From: Legionella steigerwaltii
GTDB lineage: Bacteria; Pseudomonadota; Gammaproteobacteria; Legionellales; Legionellaceae
Assembly: GCF_001468065.1 (NCBI RefSeq)
Contig: NZ_LNYZ01000014.1
Coordinates: forward strand, 49,999 to 113,998
Reading direction: 5' to 3'
Length of the DNA: 64,000 bases
Under the pieces are notes generated by a model. It was not told the DNA's origin. It saw only the letters and a list, made by a program, of their open reading frames with translations, and ran no database searches. Each line of letters starts with the position of its first letter. Positions within the stretch are counted from its first letter, which is position 1. The position numbers were made by a program, and so were the translations under genes. Positions 37,579 through 47,850 of this stretch are shown piece after piece.

Positions 37579-38619
37579 GTGAAAGTTTTAGTTACTGGAG
37601 TAGCTGGATTTATTGGCTTTCATGTGGCACAAAAATTGTGCGAACGAGGTGATGAGGTTGTTGGTATCGATAATCTCAATGATTATTACGATGTAAATCT
37701 GAAAAAGGCACGTTTACAACAACTGGCTGATTTTGCACATTTCAAGTTCATTCATCTCGAATTGGCTGATCGTGAATCTATGGCACAATTGTTTGCATCG
37801 CATAATTTTCAGCGAGTTATTCATCTTGGTGCCCAGGCTGGAGTTCGTTATTCCATTGAAAACCCCTATGTCTATATTGACAGTAACCTGGTAGGTTTTC
37901 TCAATATTTTGGAAGGATGCAGACATCAGCGTATAGAGCACCTTTGTTATGCTTCTTCCAGCTCCGTTTATGGTGCTAATGAATCCCTGCCTTTTTCAGT
38001 TCACGATAATGTAGACCATCCTTTGAGTCTTTATGCAGCAACCAAGAAGGCCAATGAGCTTATGGCTCATAGTTACAGTCATTTATATCGACTTCCAACT
38101 ACAGGACTACGCTTTTTTACAGTGTACGGGCCTTGGGGAAGACCCGATATGGCACTTTTCAAATTTACCAAAAATCTTCTGAACGATGAGCCTATTGATG
38201 TATTTAATTTTGGAAACCACCGACGAGATTTTACTTATATTGATGATATAGTAGAGGGCATAATAAGAGTACATGATCATCCGGCTACACCAAATAAAGA
38301 GTGGTCAGGTAAGTCTCCCGAACCGGGTACAAGTTCTGCTCCATGGCGCGTTTACAATATTGGCAATCAAAGTCCTGTTCTTTTGTCACGTTATATCGAA
38401 GTATTAGAACAGTGTCTCGGAAAGAAGGCAAAAATGAATTTGTTACCCCTGCAAGATGGTGATGTACCAGATACTTTTGCTGATGTAGAAGCGCTTAAGA
38501 ATGATGTGGGATATGCCCCAAGCACTCCCGTAGAGGTAGGGATAAAACGTTTTGTGGAATGGTATCTGGAATATTATGCTGTAAAATCTGATAGAGCCTT
38601 AGAGCAGGCAAATTTGTGA
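37579..38619 (+). CDS. NAD-dependent UDP-glucuronate 4-epimerase-type enzyme
   Basis: 346 aa extended SDR. The Rossmann motif TGVAGFIG is at 6-13 and the catalytic pair is Tyr152/Lys156 (YAATKKANE), with SSSSVYG before it. The stretch [20 protein letters not shown] is typical of UDP-GlcA/GalA 4-epimerases (CapI type). The start is a GTG with GGAGGT eight bases upstream, the best ribosome site in the locus. It is followed by the UDP-sugar dehydrogenase, so the two probably make a uronic acid donor. Confidence 0.9.
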   Translation: MKVLVTGVAGFIGFHVAQKLCERGDEVVGIDNLNDYYDVNLKKARLQQLADFAHFKFIHLELADRESMAQLFASHNFQRVIHLGAQAGVRYSIENPYVYIDSNLVGFLNILEGCRHQRIEHLCYASSSSVYGANESLPFSVHDNVDHPLSLYAATKKANELMAHSYSHLYRLPTTGLRFFTVYGPWGRPDMALFKFTKNLLNDEPIDVFNFGNHRRDFTYIDDIVEGIIRVHDHPATPNKEWSGKSPEPGTSSAPWRVYNIGNQSPVLLSRYIEVLEQCLGKKAKMNLLPLQDGDVPDTFADVEALKNDVGYAPSTPVEVGIKRFVEWYLEYYAVKSDRALEQANL

Positions 38620-38683
38620 TATATATATATGATTTGAGTTGAATTTGATTACAATATAAAAAAATAAAATAGGGACTGGATGG

Positions 38684-39961
38684 ATGATCGCTGTTGAAGA
38701 AAGAAAGCTTGCTGTAGTTGGTTTGGGTTACGTTGGATTGCCTTTAGCAGTTGAATTTGGCAAAGTACGTTCGGTGATGGGGTTTGATATTAATGAAAAT
38801 CGCGTTAACGAACTTAAAAACGGCCATGATTCGACTCTAGAAATCAGTGATTTAGAGTTGCGGGAAGCCAAATATTTGTATTTAACATCAATCCAGGAAG
38901 AAATTGCCTTTTGTGACATTTATATCATTACAGTTCCTACGCCGATTGATCAGTACAAACAACCAGATTTTCTGCCTCTTATCAAAGCCAGTGAAATGAT
39001 CGGACGTATGCTGGAGCCTGGCAATATAGTAATCTATGAGTCTACTGTTTATCCGGGGGCTATAGAGGAAGTATGCGTACCCGTACTTGAGCGTGTATCC
39101 GGAATGAAATTTAATGTGGATTTCTATGCAGGTTACAGCCCAGAGCGTGTCAATCCAGGTGATAAGCTTCATCGAGTAACGACGATTACAAAAATCACTT
39201 CAGGATCAACTCCTGAAGTCGCAGATATTGTCGATGCTTTGTATCAAGAAATTATTGTTGCAGGCACTCATAAGGTCGAGAGCATCAGAGTCGCGGAAGC
39301 GGCAAAGGTAATTGAAAATACACAACGTGATTTAAATATCGCATTGATTAATGAATTGGCTATTATTTTCAATAAGTTGGATATAGATACTGAAGCGGTA
39401 CTGAAAGCTGCTGAAACGAAGTGGAATTTCTTGCCTTTTCGCCCTGGTTTAGTTGGTGGGCATTGCATTGGTGTCGATCCTTATTATTTGACGCATAAAG
39501 CACAAGCTATTGGTTATCATCCAGAAATTATTCTCGCAGGGCGTCGTCTTAATGATGCAATGGGATCTTATGTGGTTTCCCAGCTTGTGAAATCGATGAT
39601 TAAACAACGTATTCATGTTGAAGGAGCAAGAGTATTAGTGATGGGATTAACTTTTAAGGAAAATTGTCCTGATATACGCAATACTCGTGTCATTGATGTT
39701 GTAAGTGGATTAAAAGAATATAATGTATCTGTGGATGTATATGATCCCTGGGCTACTGAAGCAGATGTTGAACATGAATATGGACTTTCATTAATTGGTC
39801 AACCCAATAGAGGCGAATATGACGGCATAATTCTCGCAGTTGCCCATCAACAATTTAAGGATATGGGTATTGAGATGATTCGCTCTTTTGGTAAAGGACA
39901 ACATGTTTTATATGATTTAAAGCATTTGTTTTCAGCTGAGGCGAGTGATTTACGATTGTAA
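38684..39961 (+). CDS. UDP-(N-acetyl)hexosamine 6-dehydrogenase, TviB/WbpO type
   Basis: 425 aa. The N-terminal Rossmann domain has [16 protein letters not shown] at 11-26 and the catalytic Cys261 lies in [12 protein letters not shown]. The sequence [14 protein letters not shown] is typical of the TviB/WbpO group that oxidises UDP-GlcNAc or UDP-GalNAc to the uronic acid; a UDP-glucose dehydrogenase is less likely. With the epimerase before it and AsnB-type enzymes nearby it suggests an acetamido-uronic acid, perhaps amidated. Confidence 0.9.
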   Translation: MIAVEERKLAVVGLGYVGLPLAVEFGKVRSVMGFDINENRVNELKNGHDSTLEISDLELREAKYLYLTSIQEEIAFCDIYIITVPTPIDQYKQPDFLPLIKASEMIGRMLEPGNIVIYESTVYPGAIEEVCVPVLERVSGMKFNVDFYAGYSPERVNPGDKLHRVTTITKITSGSTPEVADIVDALYQEIIVAGTHKVESIRVAEAAKVIENTQRDLNIALINELAIIFNKLDIDTEAVLKAAETKWNFLPFRPGLVGGHCIGVDPYYLTHKAQAIGYHPEIILAGRRLNDAMGSYVVSQLVKSMIKQRIHVEGARVLVMGLTFKENCPDIRNTRVIDVVSGLKEYNVSVDVYDPWATEADVEHEYGLSLIGQPNRGEYDGIILAVAHQQFKDMGIEMIRSFGKGQHVLYDLKHLFSAEASDLRL

Positions 39962-39965
39962 TGAC

Positions 39966-40100
39966 ATGAATTTTTTATCGATTATTAAATTGATCAAGAA
40001 ATATAAGCCCGAAATGTATGAACGTGGATGTTCACGAACAATTTTTTACGAAAGAGCCCGTGAACGTTTTGATCCGCTTTATAAGGAGTTATCTCACTAA
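39966..40100 (+). CDS. Possible 44-aa small protein between dehydrogenase and AsnB genes
   Basis: An open frame of 44 codons starts with ATG at 39966, five bases after the dehydrogenase stop, and its TAA is directly followed by the ATG of the next gene. It reads MNFLSIIKLIKKYKPEMYER at the start and is basic and helical. No clear ribosome site precedes it. The tight fit between two genes argues for translation, possibly to couple them; it could also be the remnant of a longer gene. Confidence 0.35.
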   Translation: MNFLSIIKLIKKYKPEMYERGCSRTIFYERARERFDPLYKELSH

Positions 40101-42017
40101 ATGTGTGGATTTGCTGGTGTTTTATCCCGAGCTGACTGGTCTAGTATATCCGAAAAGCTGTTAGCATCAATGTGTGATTCGATTGCACATCGAGGCCCTA
40201 ATGATCGTGGTATTTGGTATGATGCAGGAGCAGGAATTGGATTCGCGCATACTCGTCTTTCTGTAGTCGATTTATCCCCGGCGGGACACCAACCTATGAT
40301 CTCGGCAAGTGGTCGATATGTTATTGCCTTCAATGGAGAAATATACAATCACTTAAAACTAAGAGAGCACCTAAAAATCGAGACTTGGCGAGGTCATTCA
40401 GATACGGAAACATTGCTTGCTGGATTTGAGACTTGGGGAATTGAAGAAACCATTAAACGCACTATTGGGATGTTTGCCTTTGCTCTTTGGGACAAGCTGT
40501 TGAATACGCTCACTTTAGTTAGAGATAGAGCAGGAGAAAAACCTCTCTACTATGGATGGAATGATAATGTTTTTCTCTTTGGTTCCGAGTTAAAGGCTTT
40601 GAAAATTCATCCGCATTTTAAAAAAGACCTGGATCATGGGGCCTTGGCACTTTTTCTACGCCACAATTATATTCCTGCGCCACACTCAATTTATAAGAAT
40701 GTGAATAAATTGCTTCCTGGAACGTTTCTTCAACTGTCACTCGAAAACCCTCAACCTATAATAAAAAGTTATTGGACACTCGCGGGTATTAGCACTGCAG
40801 AATCATTTAAGGGGGACGAACTTGAAGCAGTGGATGAATTGGAACGGCTTACAAAAGATGCCATTGCCCAACAAATGGTTGCCGATGTGCCCCTTGGCGC
40901 TTTTCTTTCTGGAGGAATTGATTCTTCTACAATAGTTGCATTGATGCAAGCGCAATCGACACGTCCCGTACGAACTTTTTCAATCGGTTTTCATGAAAAG
41001 CAATACAATGAGGCCGCTTATGCTAAAGCCGTTGCGGAGCATTTGGGAACGCAACATACTGAATTGTATGTTTCCACTGAGGATGCACTAGCGGTAATTC
41101 CCAGACTCCCCGTTTTATATGATGAACCTTTTTCTGATTCATCACAAATTCCCACTTTTCTTGTTTCGGAATTAGCAAAGCAAGAAGTGACGGTTGCATT
41201 GAGTGGTGATGCCGGGGATGAATTATTTTGTGGATATAATCGTTATAAGATGACCGCTCAATTTTGGGGAAAAATTAATAAGATACCACTTCCTGTAAGA
41301 AAAGCGGCTGCAAAATTAATTAAAAACTTTTCTCCAATGACGTGGGATAGGTTTGCTTCGGTCCTTCCTTTATTTGGGCGTTATCCTCAGACGGGATTAA
41401 AGCTTCATAAGGGGGCGCATGTGCTAACGAGTGTCAATGCTCAAGAAGCCTATCGCACTCTTATTTCCCATCATGAAGCGCCATACTCCTTGCTCACTGC
41501 TGAGGGAGTTGAACCGAGTTCGTTTATGGATGAAAATCTTGCTCATTTCACCGGATTAGGGGAGATTAGCAAGATGATGGCAATGGATTTTATTTCCTAC
41601 CTGCCCGATGATATTTTAGTGAAAGTAGATAGAGCAGCTATGGGCGTTTCTCTTGAAACCAGAGTACCATTTCTTGACCACCGATTGATTGAATTTGCCT
41701 GGAGTCTTCCTTTATCTATGAAGTTAAAAGACGGGCAAACTAAATGGCCGCTTCGCCAGATATTATATCGTTATGTACCAAGAGAGTTAATAGAGCGGCC
41801 TAAAATGGGTTTTGGAATCCCCTTATCTGATTGGTTGCGAGGACCTTTGCAAAATTGGGCGGAGACTTTGCTTGATGAAGAGCGATTACGTCAAGGAGGT
41901 ATTTTCAATTCGCAACCTATACGTGACATGTGGAAGCAGCATTTAAGTGGTAAGGGAAATTTTTCTTCTTTATTGTGGAATATTTTGATGTTTCAGGCGT
42001 GGTGGGATGTACAATAA
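40101..42017 (+). CDS. AsnB-type glutamine amidotransferase, canonical motifs
   Basis: 638 aa. Class II glutaminase with Cys2 (MCGFAGVL), then FNGEIYNH, the conserved RDRAGEKPLYY and an intact PP-loop LSGGIDSSTIVAL. It is the second AsnB-like gene in the locus and keeps the motifs the first one lacks. It is similar in layout to WbpS-type enzymes that amidate uronic acids in O-antigens, and follows the UDP-sugar dehydrogenase directly. Asparagine synthesis is the alternative; the true asparagine synthetase here seems to be asnA at 62.9 kb. Confidence 0.85.
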   Translation: MCGFAGVLSRADWSSISEKLLASMCDSIAHRGPNDRGIWYDAGAGIGFAHTRLSVVDLSPAGHQPMISASGRYVIAFNGEIYNHLKLREHLKIETWRGHSDTETLLAGFETWGIEETIKRTIGMFAFALWDKLLNTLTLVRDRAGEKPLYYGWNDNVFLFGSELKALKIHPHFKKDLDHGALALFLRHNYIPAPHSIYKNVNKLLPGTFLQLSLENPQPIIKSYWTLAGISTAESFKGDELEAVDELERLTKDAIAQQMVADVPLGAFLSGGIDSSTIVALMQAQSTRPVRTFSIGFHEKQYNEAAYAKAVAEHLGTQHTELYVSTEDALAVIPRLPVLYDEPFSDSSQIPTFLVSELAKQEVTVALSGDAGDELFCGYNRYKMTAQFWGKINKIPLPVRKAAAKLIKNFSPMTWDRFASVLPLFGRYPQTGLKLHKGAHVLTSVNAQEAYRTLISHHEAPYSLLTAEGVEPSSFMDENLAHFTGLGEISKMMAMDFISYLPDDILVKVDRAAMGVSLETRVPFLDHRLIEFAWSLPLSMKLKDGQTKWPLRQILYRYVPRELIERPKMGFGIPLSDWLRGPLQNWAETLLDEERLRQGGIFNSQPIRDMWKQHLSGKGNFSSLLWNILMFQAWWDVQ

Positions 42018-42281
42018 TAAAACATCATAACACTTTGGTCAAAGAATGGAGAGCATTTTGCAAATTACGGGAAGTACTCTCTAAACGCTGTTGCTATAGC
42101 AACAAGTACAATGTTAAAATTCAAGCGCTCATAAGAGCTTGTGGTAATTTAATTTTAAATATAATTTGTTTTCAAGATCATACCGAACTAATTAATGGAA
42201 AGCGTATTGGTATTTTATGAATAATAATACTCATAAAATTGCTATGAATGTGGAAGGTATCTTAGTAGGGAGTGACTTATA

Positions 42282-43421
42282 ATGCCAAAATTTTCCAATA
42301 AAAGTCATCCTCCAAAATTCCTGTTAATCTCCAGTTTTACTGATTCAATTATTAAATTTCGTGGAGCCTTAATTCAGCAATTGAATCTTGATGGAGTTGA
42401 AGTTCATGTCTGTTCTCCAAATATTAAAGTCCCATCAAAAACACGAGACACCTTATTGTCGATGGGGGTGAACCTTCATGATGTATCTTTGCAACGAACA
42501 GGAAAAAATCCTTTTGTGGATTTAAGATATTTTATTTCTTTAATTAAAGTGATTCGTAAAATTAAACCTGATTATGTTTTAAGTTATACGATAAAACCGG
42601 TTATATATGGTACATTAGCTTCTAAACTTTTAAAGGTCCCAAATATAACCAATCTGATTACAGGTTTAGGTTATCTTTTTATAGGCGATAAAAATCATTG
42701 GTTTCATCGTCCTGTCATGTCATTGTATCAGGCCGCGCTCAGATCCTCGCGTTTGGTCATATTTCAAAACAAAGATGATCGAGAATTATTGATTGAAAAA
42801 AAATTGTTATGCCCTACTGTTAAAACGACGGTAGTGAATGGTTCTGGAGTAGAGCTTGAGAGGTATACCAAAGCTCCTCTGCCAAAGGGTATTCATTTTT
42901 TATTGATTGCGCGTCTATTGGTAAATAAAGGAATTCGAGAGTACATTGGTGCGGCTCGATTGGTCAAGAAAAAGTATCCTGATGCTACATTTACCATGGC
43001 AGGCTGGATTGATGAAGGACCGGATACTATTTCCCAAAAAGAGCTTGATGCATGGATTGACGAAGGGGTAGTAAACTATTTGGGATTTCTCGAAGATGTC
43101 CGCGATGCAATTAAACGCTGCAATGTTTATGTTCTCCCCTCGTACAGAGAGGGTATGCCTAGAACTATTTTAGAAGCCATGGCTATGGGACGTGCTATTA
43201 TAACAACGGATGCTCCTGGTTGTTGTGAAACTGTAGAAGAAAATGTGAATGGATTTAAAGTTCCGGTAAAGAGCGTAGATATTTTAGCAGGAGCTATGTT
43301 CAAATTAATTGAAAATCCTTCTTTAATTCAGCAATTTGGAGAACAATCGAGATATTTATCCGAAAAAAAATATGATGCTGATGTGATAAGTAAAAAGATG
43401 CTTGAAGAGATAGGAGTATGA
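42282..43421 (+). CDS. GT4-family glycosyltransferase
   Basis: 379 aa. The C-terminal domain has LPSYREGMPRTILEAMAMGR, the nucleotide-sugar binding E-x7-E region. The N-terminal domain has ITGLGYLFIGDKNHWFHR, a pattern seen in GT4 transferases such as PglA/WbaZ relatives. It lies 264 bases after the AsnB gene; this gap has no clear gene (a 21-codon reading at 42217-42282 may only be a leader). It adds one sugar to the lipid-linked unit. Confidence 0.9.
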   Translation: MPKFSNKSHPPKFLLISSFTDSIIKFRGALIQQLNLDGVEVHVCSPNIKVPSKTRDTLLSMGVNLHDVSLQRTGKNPFVDLRYFISLIKVIRKIKPDYVLSYTIKPVIYGTLASKLLKVPNITNLITGLGYLFIGDKNHWFHRPVMSLYQAALRSSRLVIFQNKDDRELLIEKKLLCPTVKTTVVNGSGVELERYTKAPLPKGIHFLLIARLLVNKGIREYIGAARLVKKKYPDATFTMAGWIDEGPDTISQKELDAWIDEGVVNYLGFLEDVRDAIKRCNVYVLPSYREGMPRTILEAMAMGRAIITTDAPGCCETVEENVNGFKVPVKSVDILAGAMFKLIENPSLIQQFGEQSRYLSEKKYDADVISKKMLEEIGV

Positions 43422-43603
43422 TTTTTTTGCAATGGGTAACCATCCCGATCCAAATATAGATAAACTAACACATACGGCCATCAATACGTCCTTGAATGCG
43501 TATTTAAAAAACTTGGAATAAGCTTTGGTTTTTTATATCATACATAAGCTCGTTGTTTTTGAAGTAGCATTGATTGATTTTTTCTTTGATTCTTGGATAA
43601 TTA

Positions 43604-44779
43604 ATGACTAAGAAATTGCAACATATTCGTGTGGCACGTGTGTCAACAGTGCTTCTTTTTATGACAACTCATTTGCGGTCACAACTCGCATCCATCAGTG
43701 ATGCGGGTGCAGAAGTTACTGTTATTTCCAGCAAAGATGGGTTATCTGAAGCGATGAACTCCATTAAAGACTGCAAGTTCAAAACAATATATATCCCCAG
43801 AGAAATCAGCCTAATTAAAGATACAATCGCCTTAATACGCTTAACAAAATTATTTTTTACTGAGCGTTTTGATATCATTCATTCTACGACGCCTAAAGCC
43901 GGATTCCTCTGTGCATTAGCTGCCAAATTCGCAGGCATCCCCATTAGACTGCACACTTATACCGGTCAAACCTGGGTTAGCTTAAAGGGGCCCAAAAAAG
44001 CAATAGTCAAATTTTGCGATAAATTGATTAATCGATTTAATACTCATTGTTATGCAGACAGTGCGAGCCAACGTGAATTTTTAATTCAACAGAAGGTAGT
44101 TCGTCCTTATAAACTCTCAGTTTTAGGGAGTGGCTCTGTGGCAGGTGTAGATATTAATCGTTTTTCGCAAGAAAATTTTTCAGAAGCGGCAAAGCAGCAA
44201 ATTCGTGAGTCACTGAATATTGATAAGACAAGCTTTGTACTTCTTTTTGTTGGAAGGATCAATCGAGATAAGGGTTTTTTTGAGCTGATTGAGGCAGTTG
44301 GTCGTTTAACTACAAAAACTAAAATTACCCTAATTATTGCCGGGTGCTTTGAACAAAAAATTGAAGAAGAAGCACGTCGCCATGTCCAAAAGCATTGCCC
44401 AGAGAAAGTAGTTTTTACCGGATTTTATTCCAACCCAGAAAATCTCATGGCTATTTCTGAAATTTTATGTCTTCCAAGCTATCGAGAAGGTTTTGGCACA
44501 GTCGTTATAGAAGCTGCTGCAATGGGTGTTCCAACTGTAGCAACGTCCATTTATGGATTGACTGATGCGATAATAGATGAGGTTACCGGTTTATTGGTAG
44601 AACCTAAGAATGTGGCTCAATTAGCAACAGCCCTTGATCGACTGATTGCTGATGCTCCCTTAAGAAAAAAACTCGGTGAGAGTGCTAAGAGTAGAGCGAT
44701 TAAGGAGTTCGATAGTCGCCATTGCGATAATTTACTGGTTGATGAGTACCAAAAATTAATTAATGAATCAAAATTATAA
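43604..44779 (+). CDS. GT4-family glycosyltransferase (last gene of block C)
   Basis: 391 aa. GT4 signatures are TPKAGFLCALAAKFAGIP in the acceptor domain, LLFVGRINRDKGFFEL at the domain boundary and LPSYREGFGTVVIEAAAMGV in the donor domain. It is similar in order to its neighbour but clearly a different gene. It faces block D at its 3' end with only about 60 bases between stops. Confidence 0.9.
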   Translation: MTKKLQHIRVARVSTVLLFMTTHLRSQLASISDAGAEVTVISSKDGLSEAMNSIKDCKFKTIYIPREISLIKDTIALIRLTKLFFTERFDIIHSTTPKAGFLCALAAKFAGIPIRLHTYTGQTWVSLKGPKKAIVKFCDKLINRFNTHCYADSASQREFLIQQKVVRPYKLSVLGSGSVAGVDINRFSQENFSEAAKQQIRESLNIDKTSFVLLFVGRINRDKGFFELIEAVGRLTTKTKITLIIAGCFEQKIEEEARRHVQKHCPEKVVFTGFYSNPENLMAISEILCLPSYREGFGTVVIEAAAMGVPTVATSIYGLTDAIIDEVTGLLVEPKNVAQLATALDRLIADAPLRKKLGESAKSRAIKEFDSRHCDNLLVDEYQKLINESKL

Positions 44780-44842
44780 AAGTCATAGATTTCTATTTTG
44801 CGCTTTGTTTATTCTATAACACAATCAACTACGACAATGAAA

Positions 44843-46063
44843 TTAAGGGGCTGCCGAGCCTTCTTTGGCTAGAGTCATTTGAAATTTATTAAAGTACAAT
44901 CGCAAAACAGAAATTTCGATAAACAGACGCAGTATGTACCAAAAATAAACAAAAAGCATGCTATGACTTTGAACATGCAACTTCAAACAGAAAAATACAA
45001 ATAAGGCGCTAAACAGATCGACCAATCCAGTAAATGTAACCAGTCCTGCATTATGAATAGAGCGATTGATCTTGAAATACACAATACGGTGTAAAGAAGA
45101 AAAATAACAAGAGACTATGCTAATTAATAAAAACTGCACTCCCACAAAATAAAAGTTCAATGTATCAATAGAACAAATAGAGAGCAAAGCTAAAATAATA
45201 ATAAAATTTATGTGTTTGTTATCAATCAATTCAAGAAAGCGATCTTTGGAGCTCCCAGAACTCCAAGAGCTAATTTTGATCCCAATATATGAATCTACAA
45301 ATACAAAACGAAATGTGATAAGGCACTTCATAAATAAAGAAGTTAAAGTTAAAAATCCCTGACCTACTTGGAGAAAAATAAGTCTTCCAACAATTTGAAA
45401 TAATTGTTCTCCAAGTACCGAAATACAATGGCGCAATAAAAACCACAAGTCTTCAAGGCATAGTGGCATTTTTCCTGGAACATAATTTTGAATACGAATG
45501 AAGCTGAGTAAAAACAGCTGGATAATATGAATCAGCACAAAGGTAAATAAAAAACACAAAATAAAAAAATGTGTGGGTAAAAAAGCAAGAGTAATTACCG
45601 CTGGAATCATCAGAAAACTGGGGGTCACACTAACCAATAGCGAAGACAAATAAGCCCCAAAACGTTGTTTATGAAAAACCAGTAAAGAAACAAATAAATT
45701 TAGAAATCCGCCAAAAGCAGCTAAAAACATATAATAGGGATTCAAATTTGGCTTGATCACCATCATGAAGCCAACAAAGAACATAATAAAAATAAAGACT
45801 ACAGAAAGTAATAACGAGATTAATTGTTTGAAAGGCCGAACTGCAATCAAATTTAAATAGGTAAGTCTTAACGGATCTGAGAAGAAACAAATGACAAAAT
45901 ACAGTGATAAATAGATCTGTAACATATCATTTAAGTTACTAAATCCAAATATAAAAACGAGTAATACATCTCGTAACATGCCAAGACTGGCACTACTTAG
46001 GGATAAGAGAATCCCTAAGGTATGAAGATTTATTTTTTCTATTCGCTTTTTTATATTAATCAT
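44843..46063 (-). CDS. Second Wzx/MOP-like membrane protein
   Basis: 406 aa with about 12 hydrophobic helices. The N-terminal SLGMLRDVLLVFIFGFSNLND follows (in part) the R-D-x6-FG-x4-D pattern at the start of Wzx/MurJ flippases. No other motif identifies it, so a divergent flippase is my best reading. It abuts the 485-aa gene (stop to start), so both are made from one transcript. Rich in Phe, Leu and Ile with low G+C codons, like the rest of block D. Confidence 0.6.
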   Translation of the reverse strand: MINIKKRIEKINLHTLGILLSLSSASLGMLRDVLLVFIFGFSNLNDMLQIYLSLYFVICFFSDPLRLTYLNLIAVRPFKQLISLLLSVVFIFIMFFVGFMMVIKPNLNPYYMFLAAFGGFLNLFVSLLVFHKQRFGAYLSSLLVSVTPSFLMIPAVITLAFLPTHFFILCFLFTFVLIHIIQLFLLSFIRIQNYVPGKMPLCLEDLWFLLRHCISVLGEQLFQIVGRLIFLQVGQGFLTLTSLFMKCLITFRFVFVDSYIGIKISSWSSGSSKDRFLELIDNKHINFIIILALLSICSIDTLNFYFVGVQFLLISIVSCYFSSLHRIVYFKINRSIHNAGLVTFTGLVDLFSALFVFFCLKLHVQSHSMLFVYFWYILRLFIEISVLRLYFNKFQMTLAKEGSAAP

Positions 46064-47521
46064 TTACACTCTTTGGAGCTTCAATATATTTCTTCTCCAT
46101 GCCAATTTCTTGAATAATTGAGTAGCGAAATCATATATGAGTGGGGTTCCTAATAAAATAAGAATCCAATCCGTCATCAGATTGTGTCTCATTGCAGTGC
46201 CATACGCTATAGTACCCAGTGAAAATATGAAACTAACAATGAAATACAATGAGATTAAAATCAGTGGGGATTTGATTGATTTTTTATAGAAATCCATACT
46301 CAATTTGATTGCAGAACAAAAGAATAGCAGTCGAGCAACATAAATAAAAGACAAGATCAAATTCAAGAGGGTCCATTTACCCGTGACTAATACTGCAGGT
46401 AAAAATGCATAGTTCAGGTACTCGCGTAGAGCCATGTAACTAAACTGAAATAAATTTTTTGGTACAAAATTACCTTTATCATAATTCGTTGTCGCATTAA
46501 ACAAACTTGCCATATACTCAGGACTTAGTACCTCAACATCCCCATAACGAAATTTGGCTACAGTTTTATATATACCTAAGGAAGAAATAGTTTGGGATAA
46601 ATCCTTAGCCACCTCAACAGTCATATAATTATTGTTATAAATGATATTAGAAGAATTTATATTTTTTTGTTCTAGTTGTCCTTTGTTTATTCCGGTAAAC
46701 ACAATTATTAAAAGTAAAACAAAAGGTAGATAGATCAAAGAAATATATTGCTTTAATTTTTTGGGTTGTATTAACTTCGCAACGATTTGCTGGCCATTTT
46801 TATCTTTTGCAGGGAGGACAAGTGCAATAAAGAAAAACACTGGAAGGCAAAAGAATAAACCTTTATGCAACAAACACATATAGAGTATAAGTAAAAAAGA
46901 ACCACCTAAATATAATAATCGAGTAGAAATTTTAAAACCACCCGATTTAAAACAGAGCAAACATTCGATCGCGAGCAGCAAGAAGGTCAGTTCAAAAGGC
47001 TCCCGCAAAATGATATTAGTCCAAAGAAGAGATGCAGGAGATAACGCGTAAAGAAGCAAAATGGGAATTGTATAGGTGTCTAGTTGGTAGTATCTAACAA
47101 TTCTCATCAGTATAAAACAAGAAGTCATAAACATGAGTAAAGAGATTTCTTGTCCAAATAACTGAGAGTTATTTATTTTATAAAATAATGCGAGTAAATT
47201 TGAAAAGAATGCGGCATCAGTGCCAAAAGAAAAATAGTTCCCGTCGGCGATGGATTTTGCAGTAAGCTGAAACGTTGTAAAATCAATGTCTTCAACATAG
47301 CCTGGATATTTTATAAAATAATATAAGGCTATAATTTGATGAATAAATAATATGAATAATAATATGCCTTTGGTTTGAGAATCTAGTTTCATCCTATCTA
47401 TAAAATAGAAGCTTCCACCTAGAAGGAACCATCCCATCCAATCATTAGGATAAAAATACATGCCTCCCATTATGAGCATTAATCCTAAAAAGACAGTTAT
47501 TTTATTTTTAAAAAGGAGCAT
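46064..47521 (-). CDS. Polytopic membrane protein, GT-C or Wzy-like
   Basis: 485 aa with about 11-13 hydrophobic helices. The first long loop has YPGYVEDIDFTTFQL, with acidic residues in the place GT-C glycosyltransferases use for catalysis. A second periplasmic segment (about 270-350) is polar. Either an O-antigen polymerase or a GT-C sugar transferase would fit. The stop codon touches the start of the next gene. It is separated from the PglE-like gene by a 329-base gap. Confidence 0.6.
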   Translation of the reverse strand: MLLFKNKITVFLGLMLIMGGMYFYPNDWMGWFLLGGSFYFIDRMKLDSQTKGILLFILFIHQIIALYYFIKYPGYVEDIDFTTFQLTAKSIADGNYFSFGTDAAFFSNLLALFYKINNSQLFGQEISLLMFMTSCFILMRIVRYYQLDTYTIPILLLYALSPASLLWTNIILREPFELTFLLLAIECLLCFKSGGFKISTRLLYLGGSFLLILYMCLLHKGLFFCLPVFFFIALVLPAKDKNGQQIVAKLIQPKKLKQYISLIYLPFVLLLIIVFTGINKGQLEQKNINSSNIIYNNNYMTVEVAKDLSQTISSLGIYKTVAKFRYGDVEVLSPEYMASLFNATTNYDKGNFVPKNLFQFSYMALREYLNYAFLPAVLVTGKWTLLNLILSFIYVARLLFFCSAIKLSMDFYKKSIKSPLILISLYFIVSFIFSLGTIAYGTAMRHNLMTDWILILLGTPLIYDFATQLFKKLAWRRNILKLQRV

Positions 47522-47850
47522 GATAAACCCTTGTATCGATTAAGCTGATTTCATTTTTTATTCATTGAAATGTATTTAGAAAAAATATCCCATTACATTA
47601 TCAGTTTATGAATTGATCCCAAATGTTTTTAAATAGAAGAACAACTTTAAACTAGAACGAACGTTTCTGAAAAAATGACGCAATCCATGCAGGTTTGATT
47701 TGAATAGTGCTCATATTATCCCATTTGGCCAAATAATTCTTTGCATTGATGATGGCACAAATCAATTTAGCCTTCAAGTGGCAAAGCAACAAACAGCAAG
47801 AGCTCTTGGCCATATGCCTTTTAAAAAAAACTCAGTAAAAAGGGGGGCTT
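47522..47850. other. Gap between the PglE-like and GT-C-like genes
   Basis: 329 AT-rich bases. The only reading of note is a 53-codon reverse-strand frame at 47652-47813 (separate entry). No palindrome or clear promoter seen. Confidence 0.5.
47652..47813 (-). other. 53-codon open frame, possible gene remnant
   Basis: ATG at 47813 (AAAGG upstream) to TAG at 47652. The end reads STIQIKPAWIASFFQKRSF, which looks more like the tail of a transferase than a complete small protein. It could be the residue of a gene lost from the locus. Weakly supported. Confidence 0.25.

Noticed and set aside
41975..42220. 81-codon frame overlapping the end of the second AsnB gene
   Set aside because: Begins inside asnB, lacks a ribosome site and shows no family features; may contain a degraded gene but I cannot support it.
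43432..43521. 29-codon frame between two GT4 genes
   Set aside because: Too short, with no ribosome site or similarity I can see.
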